The notes beneath the pieces were generated by a model, which saw nothing but the letters and a program-made list of their open reading frames with translations, was not told the DNA's origin and did no database searches. Source: Pseudomonadota bacterium (GTDB lineage Bacteria; Pseudomonadota; Gammaproteobacteria; Burkholderiales; Burkholderiaceae_C). From it: 64,000 bases of DNA. The stretch is taken from contig JAFECU010000275.1 of the NCBI GenBank assembly GCA_018242005.1, forward strand, positions 1-64,000. The letters are read 5' to 3'. The translations under genes were made by a program, and so were the position numbers. Below, piece after piece: positions 28,406 to 37,584 of this stretch. Numbering within the stretch: the first letter of the stretch is position 1; every line of letters begins with the position of its first letter.

Positions 28406-29788
28406 ATGACAGTTGTTACCACCGAGCTCTTGCGTCGCTTTGACGTGCCCGGTCCGCGCTATACCTCCTACCCAACTGCAGACCGTTTCGTGGAGGCCTT
28501 TGGCGAGAAGGAGTACATCCTGGCCCTGGACCAGCGCCGCGTAGGCTCGGCGGCCAAGGCCATGCCCCTGTCCCTGTATGTGCACATTCCATTCTGCGAA
28601 TCCCTGTGCTACTACTGCGCCTGCAACAAGATCATTACCCGTCACCCGGAGCGCGCCGAGGTCTATCTGCGCTACCTCAGCCGCGAGATCGATCTGCATA
28701 CCGCCCACTGTGGCGTGGGGCAGCATGTGAGCCAGCTGCATTTCGGGGGGGGCACGCCCACCTTCCTGTCCGATGACGGCCTGCGCGAACTCATGGGCAT
28801 GCTCAGGCGCAGCTTCGTGCTGGTGCCCGGGGGTGAATATTCCATCGAGGTCGATCCCCGCACGGTAGACGAACAGCGGCTCGCCCTGCTGGCGGAGCTG
28901 GGCTTCAACCGGCTCAGCTTCGGCGTGCAGGACTTCGACCCCGAGGTGCAGAAGGCCGTGCACCGCATACAGCCTGCGGAAAAGGTCTTTGCGCTGGTCG
29001 AGAGCGCCCGCGAGCTGGGCTTCGAATCGGTAAATGTGGACTTGATCTACGGCCTGCCGCGCCAGACGCCCGAGTCCTTCGACCGCACCCTGGCACAGGT
29101 GGCGCAGCTGAGGCCCGACCGCATTGCGCTTTACGCCTATGCACACCTGCCCGAGCGGTTCAAGTCGCAGCGGCGCATCATTTCCGCCGAACTGCCCATG
29201 GCCTCGGCCAAGGTGTCGATGCTCGCGCGCTCCATCGATGCCTTTATGAACGCGGGCTATGTGTATGTGGGCATGGACCATTTTGCCCTGCCCGAGGACG
29301 CGCTGGCCGTGGCCAAGCGCCAGGGGCGATTGCACCGCAACTTCCAGGGCTACAGCACCCAGCCCGACTGCGATCTCATCGCGCTGGGCGTCTCCGCCAT
29401 TGGCCGCGTTGGCGCCACCTACAGCCAGAACGTCAAGACACTGGACGAGTACTACGACGCGATCGACCACGGCCACCTGCCCGTGGTGCGTGGACTGGCC
29501 CTGACCCGCGACGACCTGGTCCGGCGTGCGGCCATCATGGCCCTGATGTGCCAGGGCGAGTTGTTGTTCGAACCGCTGGAGCAGGCCTGGCTCATCGACT
29601 TCCGGCGTTATTTCGCGGCCGAGTTGCGGCAGCTCGAAGAAATGGCCGGGCAGGGCCTTGTGACGATTGGCCCGGAGGGCATCGAGGTGACCGCCATGGG
29701 CTGGTTCTTCGTGCGTGGCGTGGCCATGGTGTTCGACAAGTACCTGCAGGCAGATCGCAATCGGGCACGGTTCTCGCGCATTATTTGA
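28406..29788 (+). CDS. hemN: oxygen-independent coproporphyrinogen III oxidase
   Basis: A 460-residue radical-SAM enzyme that decarboxylates coproporphyrinogen III to protoporphyrinogen IX without oxygen, in heme synthesis. The cluster motif is CESLCYYCACNK (C-x3-C-x2-C), followed by GGGTPTFLS and the C-terminal HemN domain. The early YTSYPTADRF is characteristic of true HemN and separates it from HemW. The ATG at 28406 has AAGGAA 8 nt upstream; a longer in-frame reading from 28295 would cross the FNR box. It makes sense here as heme supply for cbb3 under low oxygen. Confidence 0.95.
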   Translation: MTVVTTELLRRFDVPGPRYTSYPTADRFVEAFGEKEYILALDQRRVGSAAKAMPLSLYVHIPFCESLCYYCACNKIITRHPERAEVYLRYLSREIDLHTAHCGVGQHVSQLHFGGGTPTFLSDDGLRELMGMLRRSFVLVPGGEYSIEVDPRTVDEQRLALLAELGFNRLSFGVQDFDPEVQKAVHRIQPAEKVFALVESARELGFESVNVDLIYGLPRQTPESFDRTLAQVAQLRPDRIALYAYAHLPERFKSQRRIISAELPMASAKVSMLARSIDAFMNAGYVYVGMDHFALPEDALAVAKRQGRLHRNFQGYSTQPDCDLIALGVSAIGRVGATYSQNVKTLDEYYDAIDHGHLPVVRGLALTRDDLVRRAAIMALMCQGELLFEPLEQAWLIDFRRYFAAELRQLEEMAGQGLVTIGPEGIEVTAMGWFFVRGVAMVFDKYLQADRNRARFSRII

Positions 29789-29791
29789 TCC

Positions 29792-30514
29792 ATGTGGCTG
29801 GCGCTGGCCTCAACGGCCTTCCTCATGGGCCTGATGGGCGGGACGCACTGTCTCGTCATGTGCGCGGCGCCTTGCGCCGCATTGACGGGTGCCGGCGGCG
29901 CCTCCCCTGGGCGTGAGCAGGTGGTGCGCTGGATGCCGCGTGGCGCCGCGGCGCAGCGCATGATGGCGTTCCATCTCGGGCGGTTGGCCGGCTATGGGGT
30001 GGCCGGGGCCCTTGCAGCCTTCGCCATGGACCGCTTGGCGTGGATGAGTCAGGGTAGTGCCGCCCTGCGGCCCGTCTGGACCATGCTACATGTGCTGATT
30101 CTTGCCTGGGGCGTGCTGATGATGCTGCAGGCGCGCCAACCCGCATGGCTGGAAGATGTCGGCAGGGCCGTCTGGGGGCGGGTACGCACCCTGGCGTCCA
30201 GACCCGGCGGACTGTTCGTGACGGGTTGTGCCTGGGCCTTGCTCCCCTGCGGCTTGCTCTACACTGCCTTGCTGACGGCAGCATTGAGTGGCAACGCCCT
30301 GCGCGGCGCCCTGTGCATGCTGCTGTTTGGCTTGGGCAGCGGCGTCTGGCTGGTGGTCGGGCCGATGGCTTGGGGGCGGCTTCGTGCACGCCTCTCGGGC
30401 GTGGCGGGATCCTGGGGTGCAAGGCTGGCGGGCTTGGTCCTGTTCGTTCTGGGCGCCTGGGCTTTGTGGATGGATGTGGCGCATGGGCAACCAGCACCTT
30501 GGTGTCTGCCCTGA
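29792..30514 (+). CDS. sulfite exporter TauE/SafE family (UreH/DsbD-type) membrane protein
   Basis: A 240-residue protein with about six helices. The N-terminus has FLMGLMGGTHCLVMCAAPCAAL, a variant of the GGTHCxGMC motif of this family, and a later CAWALLPCGLLYTALLTAAL repeats the cysteine-proline motif. Relatives near cco genes are often suggested to take part in copper or heme delivery; this is an inference from context. It starts 3 nt after the hemN stop and is therefore coupled to it. Confidence 0.85.
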   Translation: MWLALASTAFLMGLMGGTHCLVMCAAPCAALTGAGGASPGREQVVRWMPRGAAAQRMMAFHLGRLAGYGVAGALAAFAMDRLAWMSQGSAALRPVWTMLHVLILAWGVLMMLQARQPAWLEDVGRAVWGRVRTLASRPGGLFVTGCAWALLPCGLLYTALLTAALSGNALRGALCMLLFGLGSGVWLVVGPMAWGRLRARLSGVAGSWGARLAGLVLFVLGAWALWMDVAHGQPAPWCLP

Positions 30515-30609
30515 AATTTCGTTGCGCGTGTTGCCAACAAGCGTCGGTGGTGTTTGTAAACAATACGCAACGCAAGTAACTGGTCATAATGCCCCGGTAG
30601 GATGGGCGG

Positions 30610-31926
30610 GTGCTGACCAGCGCCCCGACAACTGACGTGAACCAATCCGTTCTGATCGATATCGACGCGCTCCGGGTGGGCATGTTCATCCAGCTCGATG
30701 TGAGCTGGATGAACCATCCCTTTCCCAGAAGCCGTTTCAAAATTTCAAGCCAGGAGCAGATTCGCGTTCTGCGAGATCTGGGGTTGAAGTCTGTTCGCCA
30801 TTTTCCGGGCAGGAGTGCCACCCTGGCGGAGGCACCATCCGAGACGCCCGGGCGTTCCGCGGACGCGCCACGGGTCGTTTCCGGCGGTGAACCTGTGTCC
30901 GTTCCGGTGGCGCCCCCGAACCAGCCTGGCGGGGACCTGCGGGCAATATTCAGGGCCACGCAGCAACGCTGCAGCAAGAGCTACCAAGAGGCGATTGCCG
31001 TCTACGCAGCGGTGTGTGCCGGCGTGCAAACATCGCCGCATGCAATGTGTGCGCAGGCGCAGGCCCTGACGCATGCATGCGTCACGCAACTGCTGGAGCA
31101 GGGCCCATGCGCCGTTCATTTGTTGCCAGACGCCCCAGGGCAGCCTGGAGCGGGCCATGCGGTGAACGTGATGGCGCTGGCCTTGTTGCTGGGGCGCGCG
31201 CTCGGCATGGGGGCAGAAGAGCTGTGCAACTTGGGGCTGTCGGCCTTGCTCCACGATCTGGGTAAGGTGGCCTTGCCGATGCACATTGGGGAGCCGGGGG
31301 CGGCGCTCAACCCTTCGGACATGCAGCGCTATCAGCAGCATGTAGGTCTGTCGGTGGAACTGGGTCAGCGCATGGGACTGCCCAGCGACGTGTTGATCGC
31401 CATCGCGCAGCACCATGAGATGGCCGATGGCAGTGGGTTTCCGCTGCATCTGGTGAGGGAGGACCTAAGCCGCTGCGGGCAGATATTGGCGCTGGTCAAC
31501 CGTTACGATCGCCTGTGCAATCCCTTGCACGGTGAGTCGGCCATGACGCCCCACGAGGCGTTGGCCAGGCTTTTTTCGGTACGGCGTGAGTGTTTTGATG
31601 CCGAGGTGTTGGGTGCCTTCATCCGCATGATGGGGGTCTATCCACCGGGTTCCTTGGTCCAGTTGGTGGACGGCCGCTACGGCCTGGTGGTTGTGGTCGA
31701 TGCATCGCACTCCCTGCGTCCCTGCGTCATGCTGTACGACACCGCCGTGCCGGCGAGTGAGGCGCCATTGGTCGCCCTGGCGCAGGGTGACGGCCCGGGC
31801 ATCTTGCGCAGCCTCAAGCCGGGGCAATTACCGCGGGGCGCCCTCGACTATCTGTTGCCGCAGCCCCGTATCCAGTACTTTTTCGAGCGTGCCATCAGCG
31901 CTCCCGATACCGGGGGGGGCGCGTGA
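30610..31926 (+). CDS. HD-GYP domain protein with DUF3391 N-terminal domain
   Basis: A 438-residue probable cyclic-di-GMP phosphodiesterase. The N-terminal VLIDIDALRVGMFIQLDVSW..FPRSRFKI is the DUF3391 domain usually linked to HD-GYP. The HD core is in LSALLHDLGKVALP and the signature is HHEMADGSGFP, with Phe where GYP has Tyr. The metal ligands His-Asp and the later His-His are kept. No membrane segment is seen, so it is cytoplasmic. GTG at 30610 is taken; a second in-frame GTG at 30637 would give the start VNQSVLIDID and is equally possible. Its end overlaps the next gene by 4 nt. Confidence 0.85.
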   Translation: MLTSAPTTDVNQSVLIDIDALRVGMFIQLDVSWMNHPFPRSRFKISSQEQIRVLRDLGLKSVRHFPGRSATLAEAPSETPGRSADAPRVVSGGEPVSVPVAPPNQPGGDLRAIFRATQQRCSKSYQEAIAVYAAVCAGVQTSPHAMCAQAQALTHACVTQLLEQGPCAVHLLPDAPGQPGAGHAVNVMALALLLGRALGMGAEELCNLGLSALLHDLGKVALPMHIGEPGAALNPSDMQRYQQHVGLSVELGQRMGLPSDVLIAIAQHHEMADGSGFPLHLVREDLSRCGQILALVNRYDRLCNPLHGESAMTPHEALARLFSVRRECFDAEVLGAFIRMMGVYPPGSLVQLVDGRYGLVVVVDASHSLRPCVMLYDTAVPASEAPLVALAQGDGPGILRSLKPGQLPRGALDYLLPQPRIQYFFERAISAPDTGGGA

Positions 31927-34367
31927 TCAACGACGAGCCATTCTTCGCTGCCCTATGGAACGGTATAGCCCTGGCCGCTTGGCTGGTCGACGGGCAGTCG
32001 CTGCAGATACGCCACGCCAATGAGGCCGCCGCACGCCTGGTGGGGCGTAGCGTGACCGACATGGTGGGCATGCCGGTCCATGGCTTGGTGGTGACGCCCG
32101 AAGACTTGATGTTCTGGGGACAATCGCGTGCCGACATTGCCGCGGGCATTCACTCGCACACCTGGGTGCGCAATATGACGACCGGCAAATTGGTGCCCGT
32201 AGATCGCCGCGTGCTGGCCATCCAGACGGGAGAGAGTCGCACGCCTGAGCCCTGCCTGCTGCTGACCATGCAGGACCGCTCGGAGCATGAGGACTCGCGG
32301 CGGGAGCTGGAAACCTTGTTGTCGGAACTGCGCGCAACCCTCGATTCCGCGGCCGACGGCATATTGACCTGCAACCTGCATGGCGAGGTGCGCGCGTTCA
32401 ACCAACGACTGGCCCAGATATGGCAACTGCCACGCGAGTTGCTGTTGCGGCGCGATGATGCAGCGATACGCTCGCATATGGAGAGCCAGGTGCTCGACGG
32501 CGCCGCCTACCGAGTGCGCCAGGCCGCCATCGCTCATGAACCCATGGCGGAAACCACCGACATCCTGCACCTGCGAAATGGCATGACGGTGGAGCAGCGC
32601 TCGGTGCCGCAGCTCCTGCAGGGGCGGCCCGCCGGGCGGGTGTACTCGTTTCGCGATATTTCCAGGCAGGCCGAGGTGCAGGCGGGCCTGCGGCTGGCGG
32701 CGCGGGTGTTCGAATCCAGCCTGGACGCGATCTTCATCGCCGACGAACGGCATATCGTGGCCCGCATCAACCCCGGATGCGAGCAGCTTCTTGGGGCGGC
32801 GGCGAAGAAGGTGCTTGGCCGGCGGGTCAAGTCACTCTTTGTCCCCGCGCGGGACGATACTGACTTCATGGCCGAGGTGCTGCAGGCCTGGGAATGCGAC
32901 GGTTTCTGGGAGGGCGAGCTGCGCCTGAACCAGGGCGGCAACGAGCACTGCAGCGTGCAACTGTCCTGGGTGGCGCTGCGTGATGACGAGGGCGTTGTTG
33001 CTCAGAGCATAGGCTTCATGCGCGATCTCTCGGGGCAGCAGGCAGCGCAGCGGCGCATCGAGGAGCTGGCCCATAACGATGTGCTCACGGGCCTGCCCAA
33101 CCGCTTGCCGCTCAACCAGAAGGTGGCCGCGGCCATCGAGGCATCGCAAGGCCATGGCGGCGGCTTTGCCATCCTGTTCCTGGACCTCGACCGCTTCAAG
33201 AACGTCAACGATTCCCTGGGACATGCATTCGGCGACCGCGTGCTCAAGCTCGTGGCCGAGCGCCTGCAGGGCTGTCTGCGTCAGTCCGACATGCTGTGCC
33301 GCCTCGGTGGCGACGAGTTCGTCATCTATCTGCATGATGCCATTGCGTCCACGGCCGAGAGCGTCGCGCGTCGCGTGCAGGAGGAGATGTTGCGTCCCTT
33401 CGCGCTCGACGGCATGGGGTTTTCCATCCAATGCAGCATCGGGATGTCCCTGTACCCACAGGATGGCGATGTGCTCGACGACCTCATCAAGCATGCCGAC
33501 ACCGCCATGTACCGCGTCAAGGAGCGCGGGCGGGGCAGCTACGGTTTCTACCAGCCGCAAATGAGCGCCCACCTGCTGTCGCGCATGAAGATGGAGCACG
33601 CCATGCGCCAGGCGTTGGGCCAGGGGCATATGGCGGTGCATTACCAGCCGCAGGTGGACATGGCGACGGGGTGCATCGTGGGGGCCGAGGCCTTGTCGCG
33701 CTGGACCGATCCGGAGTTTGGCGTGGTCTCGCCGGGAGTTTTCGTGCCGCTGGCGGAGGAATCCGGCTATATCGTCACGCTGGGCGCATGGGTGATGGAG
33801 GAGGCCGTCAAGGAGGCCGCCCAATGGATGGGCTGCGGCACGCCCCTCGTCGTGTCGGTGAATGTCTCGGCGCTGGAGTTCCGGCAGCAGGGCTTTGTCG
33901 AGCGCATCGCCGCCTTGTTGGCCCAACATGGACTGCCGGCGCGTTGGTTGGAACTGGAATTGACGGAGAGCGTGCTGCTGCAGGATGCCCAGGAGATGCA
34001 GCAGGTGCTCGATGCCTTGGTCAGCATGGGCGTGGGCGTGTCCATCGATGATTTTGGGACGGGCTATTCCAGCCTGGCCTACCTCAAGAAGCTCCGCATC
34101 CATCGGCTGAAGATCGACCGGTCCTTCGTGAGCGGCCTGCCCAGCGATGAGAGCGATAGTGCCATTGTCCGCGCCATCGTCAGCATGGGACGGGCCCTGC
34201 GGATTGGCGTGGTCGCGGAAGGTGTGGAGACACAGGAGCAGCGCCAGGCACTGCAGGACATCGGCTGCGACCGTTACCAGGGGTTCCTGTGCGCGCCGGC
34301 CCTGCCAGCGTCTGATTTTCGCGCCCGGGTGGCCGAGTCCGTAACCGGGACCAAGCGCCTGGCCTAA
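31923..34367 (+). CDS. PAS-GGDEF-EAL cyclic-di-GMP turnover protein
   Basis: An 814-residue hybrid protein. Three PAS-like sensory regions occupy about the first 370 residues. A diguanylate cyclase domain follows with an intact RLGGDEF and the inhibitory I-site RQSD five residues before GGDEF. The EAL domain has GAEALSRW, DDFGTGYSSLAYL and VAEGVETQ, all catalytic residues kept. It may therefore both make and break c-di-GMP. No membrane helix is seen. The GTG start overlaps the stop of the HD-GYP gene (GTGA), which implies coupled expression of two c-di-GMP proteins. Confidence 0.93.
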   Translation: MINDEPFFAALWNGIALAAWLVDGQSLQIRHANEAAARLVGRSVTDMVGMPVHGLVVTPEDLMFWGQSRADIAAGIHSHTWVRNMTTGKLVPVDRRVLAIQTGESRTPEPCLLLTMQDRSEHEDSRRELETLLSELRATLDSAADGILTCNLHGEVRAFNQRLAQIWQLPRELLLRRDDAAIRSHMESQVLDGAAYRVRQAAIAHEPMAETTDILHLRNGMTVEQRSVPQLLQGRPAGRVYSFRDISRQAEVQAGLRLAARVFESSLDAIFIADERHIVARINPGCEQLLGAAAKKVLGRRVKSLFVPARDDTDFMAEVLQAWECDGFWEGELRLNQGGNEHCSVQLSWVALRDDEGVVAQSIGFMRDLSGQQAAQRRIEELAHNDVLTGLPNRLPLNQKVAAAIEASQGHGGGFAILFLDLDRFKNVNDSLGHAFGDRVLKLVAERLQGCLRQSDMLCRLGGDEFVIYLHDAIASTAESVARRVQEEMLRPFALDGMGFSIQCSIGMSLYPQDGDVLDDLIKHADTAMYRVKERGRGSYGFYQPQMSAHLLSRMKMEHAMRQALGQGHMAVHYQPQVDMATGCIVGAEALSRWTDPEFGVVSPGVFVPLAEESGYIVTLGAWVMEEAVKEAAQWMGCGTPLVVSVNVSALEFRQQGFVERIAALLAQHGLPARWLELELTESVLLQDAQEMQQVLDALVSMGVGVSIDDFGTGYSSLAYLKKLRIHRLKIDRSFVSGLPSDESDSAIVRAIVSMGRALRIGVVAEGVETQEQRQALQDIGCDRYQGFLCAPALPASDFRARVAESVTGTKRLA

Positions 34368-34823
34368 GTGATTTGTTCACAGCCTCAGGCAAGAAAACAC
34401 AGGTGTCTGCGAATGCCAACGAACCGGCATCCTGAACCGGGGGTTCAGGTGGGCGAGGGCAGCCAGGCGTTGGGTTCATCTGACGCGAGATGATCACGCT
34501 CACCTGGCAATGTACCAAGCCCGTGCTCAATGAGCATTGGTTCAAGGAACTATAAAGCTCGCCAGCACCGCAGACCCCTTCATTGTAGTCGCTGCGCGCC
34601 GGGAACGGCGACCGACTCTCCACCACGTCTCCGACAAACGGCAGCCGACCGCCACCCTGCTGCGCTGGGCCAGGGTTTCAAGCCGTTTATCTGACCGCCG
34701 AGGAACCCGGCGATGAGGGTGGTGTCCACCGCGGTTGAGCCGCCGACATGGGTGGAATCCGTCCGCCAAAATGCAGAAGTGGCGCGTGCCACGCGCGCGC
34801 CACTTCTCTATTGGAGCTTGGCG
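34368..34823. other. intergenic region with hairpins, no gene recognised
   Basis: About 450 nt between the GGDEF-EAL gene and livF (convergent). A perfect 8-pair hairpin CCTGAACC / GGTTCAGG at 34431-34449 may end the EAL transcript but lacks a T-run. A short minus-strand frame at 34580-34792 shows no family I recognise and no ribosome site. The right end holds the liv terminator. Confidence 0.5.
34768..34807 (-). terminator. terminator of the liv operon
   Basis: A perfect 12-pair stem AGAAGTGGCGCG / CGCGCCACTTCT, 17 nt after the livF stop on the minus strand, followed by GCATTTTGG. Confidence 0.7.
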
Positions 34824-35543
34824 TCAGTGGCCCAAGTAGGCCCGGCGCACATCCGGGTTGACGAGCAGGTTGGCGCCCGTGTCTTCGAGCACCAGGTGTC
34901 CCGTCTCCAACACATAGCCGCGGTCGGCAATGGACAGCGCGCGGTTGGCGTTCTGCTCCACCAGGAACACGGTCACGCCCTGGGCGCGGATGGCCTGGAT
35001 GATCTCGAAGATCTGCGCAATGATCAACGGCGCCAGGCCTAGCGTGGGCTCGTCCAGCAGCAGCAGGCGCGGCTTGCTCATGAGGGCGCGGCCTATGGCC
35101 AGCATTTGCTGCTCACCGCCGCTCATGGTTCCGGCGCGTTGGCTGGCGCGGTCCTTCAGGCGCGGGAAGAGCTTGAACGCGTACTCCAGGCCTTCGGCAA
35201 TCGCGTCCTTGGACTGAAAGAACCCGCCCATCTGCAGGTTCTCGACCACCGTGAGGGCAGGGAAGATGCGCCGCCCTTCGGGCGAGATGGCGATGCCCCT
35301 GCGCATGATGAGGTGCGATGGGGCATTGGTGATGTCCTCGCCCTCGAACAGTACCTGGCCGCTGCTGGCGCGCGGGCTACCACACAGCGTCATCAAGAGC
35401 GAGGTCTTGCCCGCGCCGTTGGAGCCGATGAGCGAAACGATCTCGCCCTGGTTGACATGCAGGCTCACGTTGTTGACGGCGCAGATGGCGCCGTAGTGGG
35501 TGCTGATGCCCTTGAATTCCAGCATGGTGGGCTGCGCCATCAT
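34824..35543 (-). CDS. livF: branched-chain amino acid ABC transporter ATP-binding protein LivF
   Basis: A 239-residue ATPase with Walker A GSNGAGKTS, signature MSGGEQQ, Walker B LLLDEPTLGL and a switch His replaced by Gln in LVEQNANRAL, which is normal for LivF. It energises the LivHMGF importer for leucine, isoleucine and valine. It is the last gene of the operon, starting in an ATGA overlap with livG. LivF-type ATPases also serve amide or urea importers, so the exact substrate is inferred. Confidence 0.93.
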   Translation of the reverse strand: MMAQPTMLEFKGISTHYGAICAVNNVSLHVNQGEIVSLIGSNGAGKTSLLMTLCGSPRASSGQVLFEGEDITNAPSHLIMRRGIAISPEGRRIFPALTVVENLQMGGFFQSKDAIAEGLEYAFKLFPRLKDRASQRAGTMSGGEQQMLAIGRALMSKPRLLLLDEPTLGLAPLIIAQIFEIIQAIRAQGVTVFLVEQNANRALSIADRGYVLETGHLVLEDTGANLLVNPDVRRAYLGH

Positions 35544-36325
35544 TCTTCTCCCAGGTAGGCCTTGATCACGCGCTCGTCCTTCTGGATGGCGTCGGGCGTA
35601 CCCAAGGCGATCGGACGGCCGTATTCCATCACCAGGATGCGCTCGGACACGCCCATCACCAGGCTCATGTCGTGCTCGATGAGCAGCACCGCCACCCCGT
35701 ATTCCTGGCGCAGCTTTTCGATCAGCCCCTGTAGGTCCTTCTTCTCCTGCGGGTTCAGTCCGGCGGCGGGTTCGTCGAGCATGAGAACGCGCGGCCGGGT
35801 GACCATGCAGCGCGCGATCTCCAGGCGCCTCTGGTGGCCATAGGCCAGGTTGCCGGCCTCGCGGTTGATGAACTCGCGCAGCCCCATGTAGTCCAGCCAG
35901 TGCAGGGCGTTGTCCAGCGCCTTTCGCTCACTCTCGCGGTAGCTGCGGGTCCGGAATAGGCCCGACAGCAGGTTGGTCGACAGGTGTCGGTGCTGGGCCA
36001 CGAGCAGGTTTTCCAGCACCGTCATGTGCTTGAACAGACGCACGTTCTGGAAGGTGCGCACCAGGCCGTGCAACGCCACGTTGTGGCTGCCCTGGCCGGC
36101 GATGTCCTGGCCCTGCAGGCGGATGTTGCCCGTGGTGGGGCGGTAGAAGCCGCTGATGCAGTTGAATACCGTGGTCTTGCCAGCGCCGTTGGGGCCGATG
36201 ATGGCGAATATCTCGCGCTCCTTGACGTCGAAGGCGATGCCATCGACGGCCAGCAGGCCACCAAAGCGCATGCTCAGGCCCTCGACATGCAGAAAGCTGT
36301 TGCTGTTGTTGCGACTGCCGGCCAT
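35540..36325 (-). CDS. livG: branched-chain amino acid ABC transporter ATP-binding protein LivG
   Basis: A 261-residue ATPase with Walker A GPNGAGKTTVFN, signature LAYGHQRRLEIAR (LivG type, YG in place of SGG), Walker B LMLDEPAAGLN and switch LIEHDMSLVM. The ATG at 36325 overlaps the livM stop by one base (TAATG). The frame stays open upstream through livM, but that is a shadow of livM and not coding. The first dozen residues ([12 protein letters not shown]) are unconserved. Confidence 0.93.
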   Translation of the reverse strand: MAGSRNNSNSFLHVEGLSMRFGGLLAVDGIAFDVKEREIFAIIGPNGAGKTTVFNCISGFYRPTTGNIRLQGQDIAGQGSHNVALHGLVRTFQNVRLFKHMTVLENLLVAQHRHLSTNLLSGLFRTRSYRESERKALDNALHWLDYMGLREFINREAGNLAYGHQRRLEIARCMVTRPRVLMLDEPAAGLNPQEKKDLQGLIEKLRQEYGVAVLLIEHDMSLVMGVSERILVMEYGRPIALGTPDAIQKDERVIKAYLGEE

Positions 36326-37584
36326 TACTTGACCTCCACATGGTGGCGCTGCATGGGCAGCAGGCCTTGCGGGCGCCAGATCATCATCAGAATCATCACC
36401 AGGCCGAAGATCAGCATGCGGTACTCGGCAAACTCGCGCGCAAACTCGGGCAGCACGGTCAGCAGGATGGCGGCCAGGATCACCCCCAGCTGCGAGCCCA
36501 TGCCGCCCAGCACGACGATGGCCAGGATCAGCGCCGACTCGATGAAGGTGAACGACTCGGGGTTCACGATGCCCTGGCGCGCGGCAAAGAAGGCGCCGCC
36601 AAAGCCCGCGAACATGGCGCCCAGCGTGAAGGCCGAGAGTTTGATCTTCGTGGGGTTGAGGCCCAGCGACCGGCAGGCGATCTCGTCCTCGCGCAGCGCT
36701 TCCCAGGCGCGGCCAATGGGCATGCGGATCAGGCGGTTGCTGATGAACAGTGTCACCATCGCCAGGGTCAGCGCCATCAGGTACAGAAAGATGACCATGT
36801 GCATGGAGTTGAACTCCAGCCCGAAGAACTGGTGGAAGGTGGCCGCGCCCTCGACCGAGGGGCTGCGCGCCAGCTCCAGGCCAAAGACCGAGGGTTTGGG
36901 CAGGCCCGAGATGCCGTCCGGCCCGCCGGTAAAGTCCGTCAGGTTGGTCAGCAACAGTCGGATGATTTCGCCAAAGCCCAGCGTCACGATGGCCAGGTAG
37001 TCGCCGCGCAGCCGCAGCACCGGAAAGCCGAGCACCAGGCCGAACAGCGCCGAGGCACAGCCGGCCAGCGGCAGCGCCTGCCAGAAGCTCCAGCCCGCCC
37101 AGTGAAACAGCAGGGCGTAGGTGTAGGCGCCGACGGCGTAGAAGCCCACGAACCCTAAGTCCAGCAGGCCGGCAAAGCCCACGACCACATTCAGGCCCAG
37201 CCCCAGCATCACGTAGATCATGGCCAGGGTGGCGATATCGACGGCGTTGCGCCCGCCAAAGAAGGGCCAGATGACGGCCAGCAGCAGCGCCGCAGCCACC
37301 CATACGCCGCGTTGGCGTGCCGGAATTGCGGGCAGGCTGGGCCAGGGCAGGCGCAGGCCGCGGCCCGCCAGCAGCGGGCGCAGCATCTGCACGATGAACA
37401 CCAGCAGGCAGGCCCAGGCGACGTTGCTCCAGTGCTGCGTGATGATGGTGCGCACGCCGGCGCGCTCCAGGTGCAGACCGAAAATCGGCGTGACGACGAT
37501 TGCCGTGAGCACCGTCGCCGTGAGCGCGTGGGCCAGGTTCTGGCGCCAACCGGGGCGGTGGGAGGAGTTGATCGCGGCGCTCAT
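36325..37584 (-). CDS. livM: branched-chain amino acid ABC transporter permease LivM
   Basis: A 419-residue inner-membrane permease. After an N-terminal region of about 110 residues with extra helices, the LivM core has [31 protein letters not shown], the hallmark of the family, and an EAA-like loop [29 protein letters not shown]. It starts in an ATGA overlap with livH, so the two permeases are coupled. Its length is that of E. coli LivM. Confidence 0.94.
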   Translation of the reverse strand: MSAAINSSHRPGWRQNLAHALTATVLTAIVVTPIFGLHLERAGVRTIITQHWSNVAWACLLVFIVQMLRPLLAGRGLRLPWPSLPAIPARQRGVWVAAALLLAVIWPFFGGRNAVDIATLAMIYVMLGLGLNVVVGFAGLLDLGFVGFYAVGAYTYALLFHWAGWSFWQALPLAGCASALFGLVLGFPVLRLRGDYLAIVTLGFGEIIRLLLTNLTDFTGGPDGISGLPKPSVFGLELARSPSVEGAATFHQFFGLEFNSMHMVIFLYLMALTLAMVTLFISNRLIRMPIGRAWEALREDEIACRSLGLNPTKIKLSAFTLGAMFAGFGGAFFAARQGIVNPESFTFIESALILAIVVLGGMGSQLGVILAAILLTVLPEFAREFAEYRMLIFGLVMILMMIWRPQGLLPMQRHHVEVK

